Assembly: GCA_001970955.1 (NCBI GenBank) | Contig: MPUH01001065.1 | Coordinates: 1-24,949, forward strand | DNA length: 24,949 bases | Direction: 5' to 3' | Origin: Stentor coeruleus | Lineage: Eukaryota > Ciliophora > Heterotrichea > Heterotrichida > Stentoridae | Shown here: one piece after another, positions 1 to 8,890 of the stretch | How the letters are laid out: each line of letters starts with the position of its first letter | Numbering within the stretch: the stretch's first letter is position 1 | Notes under the pieces: generated by a model | Databases searched by the model: none | What the model was told of the DNA's origin: nothing | The model's input: the letters and a program-made list of their open reading frames with translations, nothing else | Position numbers and translations under genes: made by a program

Positions 1-1241
1 AGATATTTTCAAAGTCCCTGATAAAATTTGAGCATAATCTAATAAATCGTTTATAAGGCAAAGTTGATAATTACATGAATTTTTTATTATTTCTATTCTT
101 TCTATGTTTTCTGGAGAGAGTTTTTCTGAAGATTCAATAACTTGAGTTAAAGATATCACAGCACTTGTAGGAGTTCGAAGCTCATGAGAAACTGTTCTTA
201 AAAGCGCTGATTTGTATTGACTTTCATTATATTCTTTTTCTAATTTCACAAGATGTGTTACATTACGTCCACATAAGATAATTGAGATTTGATTATCCCA
301 TTCTATAAGTTTTCCGCTCCATTCGTAAAGTTCTGAATTGTTTTCAAATATGCCAAAATTCAATTCAGTGTTTAGAGGATATGAAAAAAGGTCTTTGATT
401 TCAGAAAAAATGTTTTTAGGAATAGTTGAAAGGTAATTACGGTAATAGCGATTTTTAGAAAAGTAAGATCGAGCTGAGTCTTTTTGTATAAGATTTTTAG
501 CAGAAGTATTGGCAAAGATAATTGTTTCTAATTGATTTATAACAAGAATATAGTCAGAAATCGCTTCGACGATCGAAAGAATGTTTTTATGCGTTGATTT
601 TACTTTTATCTGTGATTTGCAAATTTTTATATCCTTCAAGTGATCAAAATATAGAGTAAAGAAATAAAATATATATAATTGTATTGAGCCTACAATGGTT
701 ACGACTATTCCATCATTACCCATGTCAAAAAATATTAAAAAACAAAAGACCCAGATAATTGTTTGTTTTGCAGCAAAAAAATACAAAGTTTTGCTACTAA
801 CAGGTAAGATACTATGGTAAAAGATAAAAACAAGTGCTGAGATTTGAGAAAATACCCCTAGTGATTTCGGATAAAATGCAATTGTCAAAAAACCTATAAT
901 TAAATTAGATATTTCTGTAATAAGCAAAGTTGCAATAATCAAAAATCTATCTGAACAGTTTTCAAGTCTAAAATAGAAATAAAAGCATAAAATAAATACA
1001 ATAATGCTAAATAAGCTGATTTTAAAGCTTTCATAAAATCCAAATATAGAACAGTCCAGAATAAGATGACAAGATGTTGCGATAATTCCAGCCATAAATC
1101 CTAAACGAAGTCTTTGCGGAGCTGAGATAGTTTTAATTTTTTTGAGTTCTGCTAGTTCTTNAAACGAAGTCTTTGCGGAGCTGAGATAGTTTTAATTTTT
1201 TTGAGTTCTGCTAGTTCTTCTATTCCAATTTCAGGAAACAT
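1..1241 (-). CDS. Hybrid histidine kinase, 5' part only (copy A), broken by an N at 1161
   Basis: This is the N-terminal half of a membrane-bound hybrid sensor kinase, and the rest lies beyond the left edge. An ATG at 1241 opens a protein beginning MFPEIGIEELAELKK. After the duplicated 58 bases and the N (see 1103-1219) are collapsed, one frame runs to base 1. The predicted order is a multi-pass membrane region (about residues 25-185), a PAS-like stretch ending in ILCGRNVTH, then the H-box SHELRTP, stopping near LKIS (about residue 394). It aligns almost throughout with the intact gene at 2341-4464, including long identical DNA runs around the H-box, so the two are recent duplicates. As printed, the extra 59 bases shift the frame, which hides the gene from ORF callers. 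I read this as an assembly fault rather than a mutation. A true pseudogene is possible but less likely. Confidence 0.85.
1103..1219. repeat. 58-bp exact duplication flanking a single N (unmerged contig overlap)
   Basis: Bases 1103-1160 and 1162-1219 are identical over 58 bases and are separated by one N at 1161. This is what a scaffolder leaves when two contig ends overlap but are not merged. Removing one copy and the N restores the kinase frame, giving a residue order that matches the neighbouring paralogue (RLRLGF after the N-terminal charged stretch). Confidence 0.92.
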
Positions 1242-1269
1242 ATTTATGAGATGTTATATCAAATAAACT

Positions 1270-2200
1270 TAAATAATTGATTTTTGTATTAAACATTTCT
1301 GTTTGGCAAGGGTTTATCATAAGATTAATTCGATTTTGTGTAGGTTTTATAAGCAATAATAGAGGTATAGAGTTCACATTCAGATTTATAGAGTTTTCAA
1401 AATTCCTTTACGGTTTCCATCTGTTTAATATATGTATTTTGAAGTTTATTAATAAACAAGAAACTTAATAATTTAGTTTTTCTACAGCCTTTTCACTTTT
1501 TAGTGAATATGAATATGATATCATTTACTTTTTAGCAAATGAGACAAAGGCATTATATTAAAATACATATTATCTATAATAAAAATTCAACAGTTTCTCT
1601 TTCAATGCCTGTATTTTTGCAAGCATAAAAGTTATCGCTAAACTAAATCTTACACTTTGAAAGTTTACCTATTAACTAGACTTAAATTTTCTATAGTATA
1701 TGAAAAGAGATAAAAAATTTTCATTTGATATATCAATTCCTTATATTTAATCATTATTATATTTTTATCATAATTTAATACTGAAATACAATTTCTTCAA
1801 CTGTAAACTTTCTTATATCGCTCAGGAAAGTTAAATAAAATTTATTTATTTAAATCATCTTAAAAATTAGTTCTGATAAAGTATTTGTTATAATGTCTAA
1901 ATAGAATATTTTCATATAATTTTTAAACAGTTTATAAGTAGGCGGTTGATATTAAAAATAGTTTTAAAGTCCTTGATAAACTTAAAATCTAATAAATAAT
2001 TTCCAAAGCAAGTTGATGATTTTTTTATTCATTTTATTCTTTCTTTGCTCTTTGGAGAATAATTTTTGTAGATCCAATGATGGGCTAATAACTAAAATTA
2101 CTATGGTAAATTATACATATCATTTAGGTTTCACAAAATTAATGTATTATGAATCTGTAATTATAGGGATTAATGATAATATGATTATAATAGATAAACC
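1270..2200 (-). pseudogene. Decayed 3' half of a hybrid histidine kinase (relic 1)
   Basis: No open frame survives, but the DNA aligns with the C-terminal half of the intact gene at 2341-4464. Bases 1272-1580 match the receiver domain. Bases about 1595-1720 match the HATPase G boxes. Bases about 1720-2090 match the N-box region back to just past the H-box. The region coding the linker between kinase and receiver is deleted around 1580-1595. Homology after about 2110 is weak and the right limit is uncertain. Many stops and indels make it non-functional as a kinase. The membrane and PAS halves are absent. The relic lies only about 30 bases upstream of copy A's start codon, so that gene's promoter must sit in or next to relic DNA. 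Short ORFs inside it look accidental. Confidence 0.8.
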
Positions 2201-2340
2201 TAATTTTAGTCTTATTATTTCGATATTACAATAGCAAATATTCATATTTTTAAACTTTCTTTACCTTTAAAAAATTAACTACCTAATATTTTCATATTAC
2301 TCATTATTATGCTTTTATATCTTAACTCATTATTATAATT

Positions 2341-4464
2341 TTATGTATTATCGCAGTTTCTGAATTTAAACATCCACTGGTTAATTTTGGTAATAAGAAT
2401 TTCAGTCTGACATGGTTTTATTATAAGATCATCCATCCCTGCTTCAAAGCATGTGTTTTTAATATGCTCAGATGTATGGGCAGTGCAAGCAATTATAGGA
2501 GGAATTGAAGCTATAACCCCTTTTATATAAAGATTTCTGATTTTCTTTGTAGTTTCCCATCCGTTTAATATCGGCATTTCGCAATCCATTAATATACAAG
2601 AAAACTTTTTTATTTTTATTTTCTCTATAGCTTCTTCTCCATTTAATGCATATGAACAAGATATCCCTTCATTTTTTAACAAATGAGACAAGGCCATTAC
2701 ATTAAAATACATATCATCTACTATAAGTACTTCATTTTTATGTAAAATTGTTTTGATAGATATAAAAGGAACTGCTATTTTAGTATCTTCATCAGGTATA
2801 TCTACTAATAATGTATTTTGTAATGATTGTGTAGGAAGTGAAAAACTAAAACATGATCCTTTTTCTAATTCAGATTTAACAGTTATTCCTTCACCTCCTA
2901 ATTCTTTTACAAGCATATCTGATATTGCTAAACCAAGTCCAACTCCTTGAGGGTTTAATTGTGAACTACACTCAAACTTTCCATAGGGTATAAAAAGTGA
3001 TGAAATTTTTTCTTTTGATATACCGATTCCTGTATCTTTACATGTTATAGTTATTATGTTTTTATCATAATTCGCTTCTAGAATTATCATACCTTTAATT
3101 GTAAATTTTCTTGCATTACTTAATAAATTTAATATTACTTGTTTTATTCTATAAGGATCTGAAAAAATTGTTTTCGGTAATGTATTTGTTATAAGCTCTA
3201 ATCGTACATCTTTTTCTTGTAGCTGGATTTTTATAATTTTTATACAGTCTATAAGTAATTGATTAATATTAAAAAAGGTTTTAGATATTTTCAAAGTCCC
3301 TGATAAAATTTGAGCATAATCTAATAAATCGTTTATAAGGCAAAGCTGATAATTACATGAATTTTTTATTATTTCTATTCTTTCTTTGCTTTCTGAAGAG
3401 AGTTTTTCTGTAGATTCAATAATCTGAGCTATAGATATTACAGCGCTAACAGGAGTTCGAAGTTCATGAGAAACTGTTCTTAAAAGCGCTGATTTGTATT
3501 GACTTTCATTATATTCTTTTTCTAATTTCACAAGATGTGTTACATTACGCCCACATAGGATAATTGAAGCTTGATTATCCCATTCTATAAGTTTGCCACT
3601 CCATTCATATAACTCAGAGTTGCTTTCAATTATGCCAAAGTTCAATTCAGTGTTTAAAGGACATGCAAAAAGGTTTTTAATTTCAGAAAAAATGTCTTTA
3701 GAATCATTTGAAAGGTATTTACGGTAATAATAATTTTTAGAAAAGTAAGTCTGAGCTGAACCATTTTGTATAAGATTTTTAGCAGAAGTATTAGCGAAGA
3801 TAATTGTTTCTAATTTATCGATAACAAGAACATAGTCAGAAATCGCTTCAACAATTGAAAATATATTTGTATGCATTGATTTTACTTTCATTTGAGATTT
3901 ACAAATGCTAATGTCTTTCAAGTAATCAAAATAAAGCGTAAAAAAGTAAAAAAGATATAATTGTATAGGGCCTATTATGGTTATAACTATTCCACCATTG
4001 CCCATGTCAAAAAATACTAAAAAATAAAAAGTCCAGACAGCTGTTTGTTTTGCAGCTAAAAAAAGTAAAGTTTTACCACTAACAGGTAAAACAGTATTGT
4101 AAAAGATAAAAGCAAGAACTGAGATTTGAGAAAATATTCCTATGCATTTTGGATAGAATACGATCGCCAAAATTCCTATAATCAAATTGGATATCTCTGT
4201 AATAGATAAAGTTGATATAATCAAAAACCTTTCTGAGCAGTTTTCAAGTTTAAATAAGAAACATAGGCATAAAATAAAAACTGAAAGGTTAAATAAGCTT
4301 AGTTTAAAGCTTTCATAAAATCCAACTATAGCGATGTCAAGAATAATGTGACAAGATGTTGCGATTATTCCAGCTATAAATCCTAGGCGAAGTCTTAGAT
4401 TAGTTGAGGCTGATTTAATCTTTCTGAGTTCTGATAGTTCTTCTTTTCCAATTTTAGGAATCAT
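2341..4464 (-). CDS. Membrane-bound hybrid histidine kinase (copy B)
   Basis: This is an intact 707-residue sensor kinase. By family knowledge it would autophosphorylate a histidine and pass the phosphate to its own C-terminal receiver aspartate; the signal is unknown. Order: a hydrophobic multi-pass region (about residues 25-185, around six helices by eye); a PAS-like region (about 200-315); HisKA with SHELRTP and the phospho-acceptor His333; HATPase_c with the N-box (Asn450 in LLSNARKF), G1 (DTGIG, Asp477) and G2 (GVGLGLAIS, 507-515); and a receiver (about 577-700) with Asp583/Asp584, phospho-acceptor Asp627 in MDCEMP, Thr661 and Lys683. All catalytic residues are present. There is no HPt domain, so a separate phosphotransfer protein would be needed. 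The stop is TAA. The gene sits between two relics of the same family and is the closest relative of the partial copy at the left edge. Confidence 0.95.
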   Translation of the reverse strand: MIPKIGKEELSELRKIKSASTNLRLRLGFIAGIIATSCHIILDIAIVGFYESFKLSLFNLSVFILCLCFLFKLENCSERFLIISTLSITEISNLIIGILAIVFYPKCIGIFSQISVLAFIFYNTVLPVSGKTLLFLAAKQTAVWTFYFLVFFDMGNGGIVITIIGPIQLYLFYFFTLYFDYLKDISICKSQMKVKSMHTNIFSIVEAISDYVLVIDKLETIIFANTSAKNLIQNGSAQTYFSKNYYYRKYLSNDSKDIFSEIKNLFACPLNTELNFGIIESNSELYEWSGKLIEWDNQASIILCGRNVTHLVKLEKEYNESQYKSALLRTVSHELRTPVSAVISIAQIIESTEKLSSESKERIEIIKNSCNYQLCLINDLLDYAQILSGTLKISKTFFNINQLLIDCIKIIKIQLQEKDVRLELITNTLPKTIFSDPYRIKQVILNLLSNARKFTIKGMIILEANYDKNIITITCKDTGIGISKEKISSLFIPYGKFECSSQLNPQGVGLGLAISDMLVKELGGEGITVKSELEKGSCFSFSLPTQSLQNTLLVDIPDEDTKIAVPFISIKTILHKNEVLIVDDMYFNVMALSHLLKNEGISCSYALNGEEAIEKIKIKKFSCILMDCEMPILNGWETTKKIRNLYIKGVIASIPPIIACTAHTSEHIKNTCFEAGMDDLIIKPCQTEILITKINQWMFKFRNCDNT

Positions 4465-4579
4465 ATTTATTAGCTGTTACAAAACAAAAATAAAATATGT
4501 ATTAATAAACTTAGAATTCCTAACTACTAACTATTTTTTTGAATATAATTAACTGTCGATATACTTTTCTATTAGTATA

Positions 4580-5465
4580 TAATGGTTAATTTTGCAATGA
4601 ATACTACTATTTGATAAGATTTTATAGCAAGATTGCTTATTTTACCTTATACATATATGGCTTATGCACTCAGATATGTTGAAGATATAAGTAATAATAA
4701 GTAGAAAATAGAGATTATATACCTTTTTTGTATAAATTTCTTTAATTTTCTATAAGGTTTTCCCATCTGTTTATTATCAGCACTTCATAGTTTATTAATA
4801 AACATGAAACTTTTTTGTTTTCTCTATAGCCTCTTCACCTTTTAATGCATATAAACATAATATCCCTTCGTATTTTAGCAAATGAGTCAAAGTCATTATA
4901 TAATAATTCACATAATCTACTCTGAGCACTTCATTTTTATGTAAAATTGTTTTGATAGATATAAAAGGAATTGGTATTTTTGTATCTTCGTCAAGTATTT
5001 CTACTAATAATGAATTTTAATTTAATTGTGTGGGAATAAAAAAATAAAACACATTCCTTTTTCTAAATCAGATTTAACAGTTATTCTCTCATCTCTTAGT
5101 TCTTTTATAAGGATATCTGATGTTGTTAGACTGTGTCAAGGCCAATTAGGGTTTAACTATGAAATATACTCAAACTTCCTATAGGGTAAGAGAATTGATG
5201 CAATTTTTTCTTTAGATATACTGATTTTAGCATATTTGCATTTTATAATTATTATATTTTTATCATAATTCACTTTTAGAACTATCGGTTTTTAATTCTA
5301 AACTTTCTTCGCTTTGCTTAGTAGTTTTAATATGATTTTTTTAATTTTTTAAAAGGATCTGAAAAAATGTATTATGGCAAAGTATGTTTTATAAATTCTA
5401 AGATGATTTCTTTATCATTTAGCTAAATTTTTATAATTTTTAAACAGTCTACAAGGAGATACTTC
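4580..5465 (-). pseudogene. Decayed 3' half of a hybrid histidine kinase (relic 2)
   Basis: This degraded copy covers the C-terminal half of the family. It aligns with the gene at 2341-4464 from near the receiver's C-terminus (about 4580) through the receiver phospho-acceptor region (4750-4870), the linker (4920-5060), the ATP-binding G boxes (5080-5250) and the N-box region (to about 5460). Frameshifts and stops occur throughout, for example in the bases matching GVGLGL around 5130. Unlike relic 1 it keeps the receiver-kinase linker. It shares apparent derived changes with relic 1, such as agtttattaataaaca at 4789-4804 (1443-1458 in relic 1), where the intact gene reads differently. It ends about 115 bases upstream of copy B's start. 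N-terminal halves are missing. Confidence 0.85.
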
Positions 5466-5549
5466 TGAGCACTTTTTTCTATAGTAATTTGCTTAAAAAT
5501 AAGACTGCTTATTTACCTTTTAACATTTCTTCATTGAAAATATTTTATA

Positions 5550-5825
5550 TCATAAATAATCTATTTTATCACTGATATAATATTCATTGATTATATTTAA
5601 TCTTTTATTAAGTTCATTTTCTTCTAATTTCTTAGAATTATTATTATAAGTAATATAAATCAACCTATCACACTTATTAATTATTTTAAACATTTTTCTC
5701 TCTTGTAAATTACTCATCAAATATTTTTGCACGCTTTCACAAATAATATTCCATAAATCATTATTATCAACTATTTCTCCTTTTTTTACTAGATAAATTC
5801 TTACAAAAATCATTATTATATTCAT
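5550..5825 (-). CDS. Small hypothetical ORF, doubtful
   Basis: A 91-residue open frame from ATG at 5825 to a stop at 5550-5552. It is rich in Asn, Ile, Lys and Glu, with a possible helical middle (ESVQKYLMSNLQERKMF). I recognise no domain, signal peptide or family. It lies between relic 2 and a less AT-rich stretch. A frame this long can arise by chance in such AT-rich DNA, although charged residues are well spread. I keep it as a low-confidence candidate only. Confidence 0.2.
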   Translation of the reverse strand: MNIIMIFVRIYLVKKGEIVDNNDLWNIICESVQKYLMSNLQERKMFKIINKCDRLIYITYNNNSKKLEENELNKRLNIINEYYISDKIDYL

Positions 5826-5859
5826 AAAATCATTACTTCTAACTATATAAAAAAACCTT

Positions 5860-6200
5860 AAAGTTTAAAGTAGGTGGTAGTTAAGGTGACATGGTTTAAA
5901 CCTTGTCTGATCGAGGTTTGTTTGTCCTACAATCTTTTTTTTAGGCAGATTCGGTATATTAAATCACTAGTTGTCGCTGGTTATGTGACTCTTTACTTGG
6001 TTGAGAAGGTCTTTACTATTTTTTTTCTTTAGAGTCAAGATGATGGAGGCAAGTCTTGTTATTCACCTTATTTTTCTTGAAGAATCCAGCTTGTTTTAGG
6101 AATGTTTGAAGTTCTTATAGTATTCATAGCAAACTAGGCATTTAGTTCTAGAAAGAACCTTAACAACCTTATAATTCTTAAAACATCTCATTAAATCATT
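5860..6200. other. Intergenic stretch, less AT-rich, unexplained
   Basis: About 340 bases with no open frame. G+C is about 35-38% (21 of 60 bases in 5881-5940, 23 of 60 in 5941-6000), visibly higher than the AT-rich flanks. An imperfect hairpin, gacatgg-tttaaa-ccttgtc, lies at about 5887-5906. Translating both strands gives only broken pieces. It could be a non-coding RNA, a relic of a mobile element, or part of the regulatory region downstream of the next kinase gene; I cannot decide. Confidence 0.35.
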
Positions 6201-6218
6201 CTAATTATATTATAATTT

Positions 6219-8336
6219 CTAGCAATCTTTTTTTTCTATCCAATATTTGATTTTACTAATAAGAACATCAATCAAGCAAGGTTTGATAATCGCATCATCC
6301 ATACCAGCTTCTTTGCACTTCAAAATAATAATCTCAGATGTATGTGCTGTACAAGCAATAATAGGTGGGAGATACTCAATATCTTTATTCTCATAAAGTT
6401 CTCTAATTTTCCTAGTTGTCTCCCATCCATCCATAATAGGCATTTCACAATCCATAAGCACACACGAGTATTTTTTTTTCTTCAATCTATTTATAGCATC
6501 ATCCCCATTAAGTGCATACGATGTTGCAATCCCTTGACTTTTAAGCATCTGAGTAAGTGCTTCAGCATTAAAGCAAATATCATCAACGACAAGAACTTCA
6601 TCTTTAATATGCATGGATTTTATGTATATTGAAGGTAAATTTACTCTAGCATTTTCTTCTGCTATATCAGAATCTCCAACACTAGACCCTCCAGTAACAG
6701 GAATACTAAAACTAAAACATGAACCTTTATCGATTTCTGATTCAACTTTTACCCCTTCTCCACCTAATTCTTTAACTAACATATCTGATATAACAAGACC
6801 AAGACCAACACCTTGAGGATTGATATACCCTGAACACTCAATTTTCCCAAAAGGTACAAAAAGCATTTTAAGTTTATCTTGAGGAATCCCAATACCAGTA
6901 TCTATACATTTGACTATAAGCCATGATTTTTCATATGAAATTTCTAATGAAATAATCCCTTTTATAGTAAATTTTCTTGCATTACTCAAAAGGTTGAGGA
7001 TTATCTGTTTGATCCTATGTGGGTCAGAATAGATTAGATCTGGTAAATCTTTTGTTACAAGATTAAGTTTAACAGTGATTTCATACAATTGGATTCTTAT
7101 GATTTTTATACAGTCCAAAAGCATTTGTTGGATGTTGAAATAAATATTCGATATTTTCAAACACCCTGATATAACCTGAGCATAATCAAGTAAGTCATTT
7201 ATAAGACAAAGTTGATAACTACAAGAATTTTTTATTATATCAAGTCGTTCAATGTTATCTAAAGATAGTTGTTGAGAGGTTTCAATCAGTTGGGCTATTG
7301 ATATAACTGCACTAGCTGGGGTACGAAGCTCATGAGTAACTGTTCTTAAAAGTGCAGATTTATATTGGCTTTCATTGCTTTCTTTTTCCATTTTCACTAC
7401 ATGTGTTACATTTCGCCCACATAAAATTATCGAGAGTTTTTCATTCCATTTTATAACTTTTCCTTTCCATTCAAAAAGCTCATCATTGTGATTAAGGATT
7501 CCAAAACTCACTTCAGTCCCAAGACTACTCTCATAAAGTATATGAATATCAGCATAAATGTTAATATCACAATCTTTTGTTTTAAAATATCTTCTATAAT
7601 ATTTACTATTCATGAAAAACTCAAATGGGGTTTTGTTGTTGAGAATTTCTTTGCCGCAGGTGTTAGCAAAAATTATATTGAAATTATCATCTAAGACCAT
7701 TATACTATCGGATATAGCTTCAACTACTGATAATATATTTCTATGCATGTTTCTATTTTTGATTTTTGACTTGCATAATTTTATATCTTTTACATAGTCA
7801 AAGTATGCAATAAAAAAGTAAAATATAAAAACAGTCACCATTCCAGTTATATATGGTGCTGGGTCTGAAAAATTGAAACCTGAAATCCAATAAGAAAAAA
7901 AAGCCCATAAAATAGTTTGTTTAGCTGCCATAATAACTAAAGTTCTTGCGCTTAAAATAAGAAAACTCTCACAGTATACGAATAGTAATGCTGATGTTTG
8001 AGAATAAAACACCAAACATTCAGGATAAAATACTATAGCCATAACACCCATCATCAAGTTCCCAAATTCTGTTAACATGATTGCAACAGTCATCACAAAG
8101 CTATTGTTTTTTTTTTGCATCATCTTCATAAAGTAGTAATAGTATAAAGTCATTCCAAGTGATACAGCTCTTAAAGCATAATTTGTATATAAGCCATTGA
8201 AAATTATATCGTATATCACGTGGAATATTGGGATTGAACCACCACATATAAACCCTACATCGAGTCTTCTTCGGATAGAGTCTTGTTTGTATTTGTCAAG
8301 TATTTTCGCTTCTTCTGTTTCTGACTTGAAATACAT
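6219..8336 (-). CDS. Membrane-bound hybrid histidine kinase (copy C)
   Basis: An intact 705-residue paralogue with the same plan as copy B but clearly more diverged. It has a multi-pass membrane region (about residues 27-185), a PAS-like region (about 200-315, ending ILCGRNVTH), HisKA with VTHELRTP and phospho-acceptor His335, HATPase_c with Asn452 in the N-box, DTGIG and GVGLGLVIS, and a receiver (about 580-700) with Asp585/Asp586, Asp629 in MDCEMP, Thr663 and Lys685. Every residue expected for autophosphorylation and phosphorelay is present. Family knowledge supports a membrane signal receptor; the ligand is unknown. The stop is TAG. Membrane-region motifs shared with the other copies include AIVFYP, SQTSALLF and AAKQT. 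A 554-base spacer separates it from copy D upstream. Confidence 0.95.
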   Translation of the reverse strand: MYFKSETEEAKILDKYKQDSIRRRLDVGFICGGSIPIFHVIYDIIFNGLYTNYALRAVSLGMTLYYYYFMKMMQKKNNSFVMTVAIMLTEFGNLMMGVMAIVFYPECLVFYSQTSALLFVYCESFLILSARTLVIMAAKQTILWAFFSYWISGFNFSDPAPYITGMVTVFIFYFFIAYFDYVKDIKLCKSKIKNRNMHRNILSVVEAISDSIMVLDDNFNIIFANTCGKEILNNKTPFEFFMNSKYYRRYFKTKDCDINIYADIHILYESSLGTEVSFGILNHNDELFEWKGKVIKWNEKLSIILCGRNVTHVVKMEKESNESQYKSALLRTVTHELRTPASAVISIAQLIETSQQLSLDNIERLDIIKNSCSYQLCLINDLLDYAQVISGCLKISNIYFNIQQMLLDCIKIIRIQLYEITVKLNLVTKDLPDLIYSDPHRIKQIILNLLSNARKFTIKGIISLEISYEKSWLIVKCIDTGIGIPQDKLKMLFVPFGKIECSGYINPQGVGLGLVISDMLVKELGGEGVKVESEIDKGSCFSFSIPVTGGSSVGDSDIAEENARVNLPSIYIKSMHIKDEVLVVDDICFNAEALTQMLKSQGIATSYALNGDDAINRLKKKKYSCVLMDCEMPIMDGWETTRKIRELYENKDIEYLPPIIACTAHTSEIIILKCKEAGMDDAIIKPCLIDVLISKIKYWIEKKDC

Positions 8337-8890
8337 TATTAATTATGTCGCATTTTAAAGGGTGATTAATGAAATAGATGTATAGGCGAATGGGATATTG
8401 GAATTTGTGGGTAATTTTATAAGGGAAAGATTTTATTTAAGGGTAGTTTTATGTGAAGGGTTTAGATGATAATTGCTGTTGTGCTAGTTTAAAAGATAAA
8501 TTAAAGGAAATAATGGAGTTTAAACAATGAAAAAAGTAGTTAAAATGATAAATTTTATGGTAAAAGATCAAAAATACTGATTAAAGATTGATATTTGAAA
8601 TTATATGATTATTTTAATTTAAGCAAGCATGAATACAGGATTTTTATTATAAATAGGCTTATTTATATGTGTATATAATATAAACCCAAAATATTCTCTT
8701 CACTTTTTCTCAAAAAAAAAACTTTACCTTACTCTAAACTATATTAAATTTTATTATAAATTCCTAACACTAAAAACTTAAAGTGATATCTTATTCTATA
8801 CAATTTTCTAATCTATTCCAATAATTTAACTCTCTACATTCCCTGACATTGCATAAATTTTCTTAATAATATTTAATATTATATTCTAAT
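8337..8890. other. Intergenic spacer with a sharp switch of G/C strand bias
   Basis: This is the 5' flank of copy C and the 3' flank of copy D. I see no gene, repeat or relic. Composition is strikingly asymmetric. On the plus strand, 8341-8520 has about 47 G and 5 C, while 8701-8880 has about 32 C and 4 G (counted by eye). The switch falls between about 8520 and 8700. Any promoter for copy C would lie in the G-rich right-adjoining part near 8337. Confidence 0.6.

Noticed and set aside
1103..1241. True frameshift or tandem duplication in copy A
   Set aside because: An exact duplicate around a lone N is the mark of an unmerged contig overlap.
1277..1468. 63-residue plus-strand ORF
   Set aside because: It runs opposite to, and inside, the receiver region of relic 1.
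2013..2234. 73-residue plus-strand ORF
   Set aside because: It lies in or beside relic DNA of the minus-strand kinase family and shows no domain.
5871..5931. tRNA-like stretch with a ggtagttaagg D-arm-like motif and a hairpin
   Set aside because: Only about 61 bases, the acceptor ends pair poorly and there is no proper T-arm.
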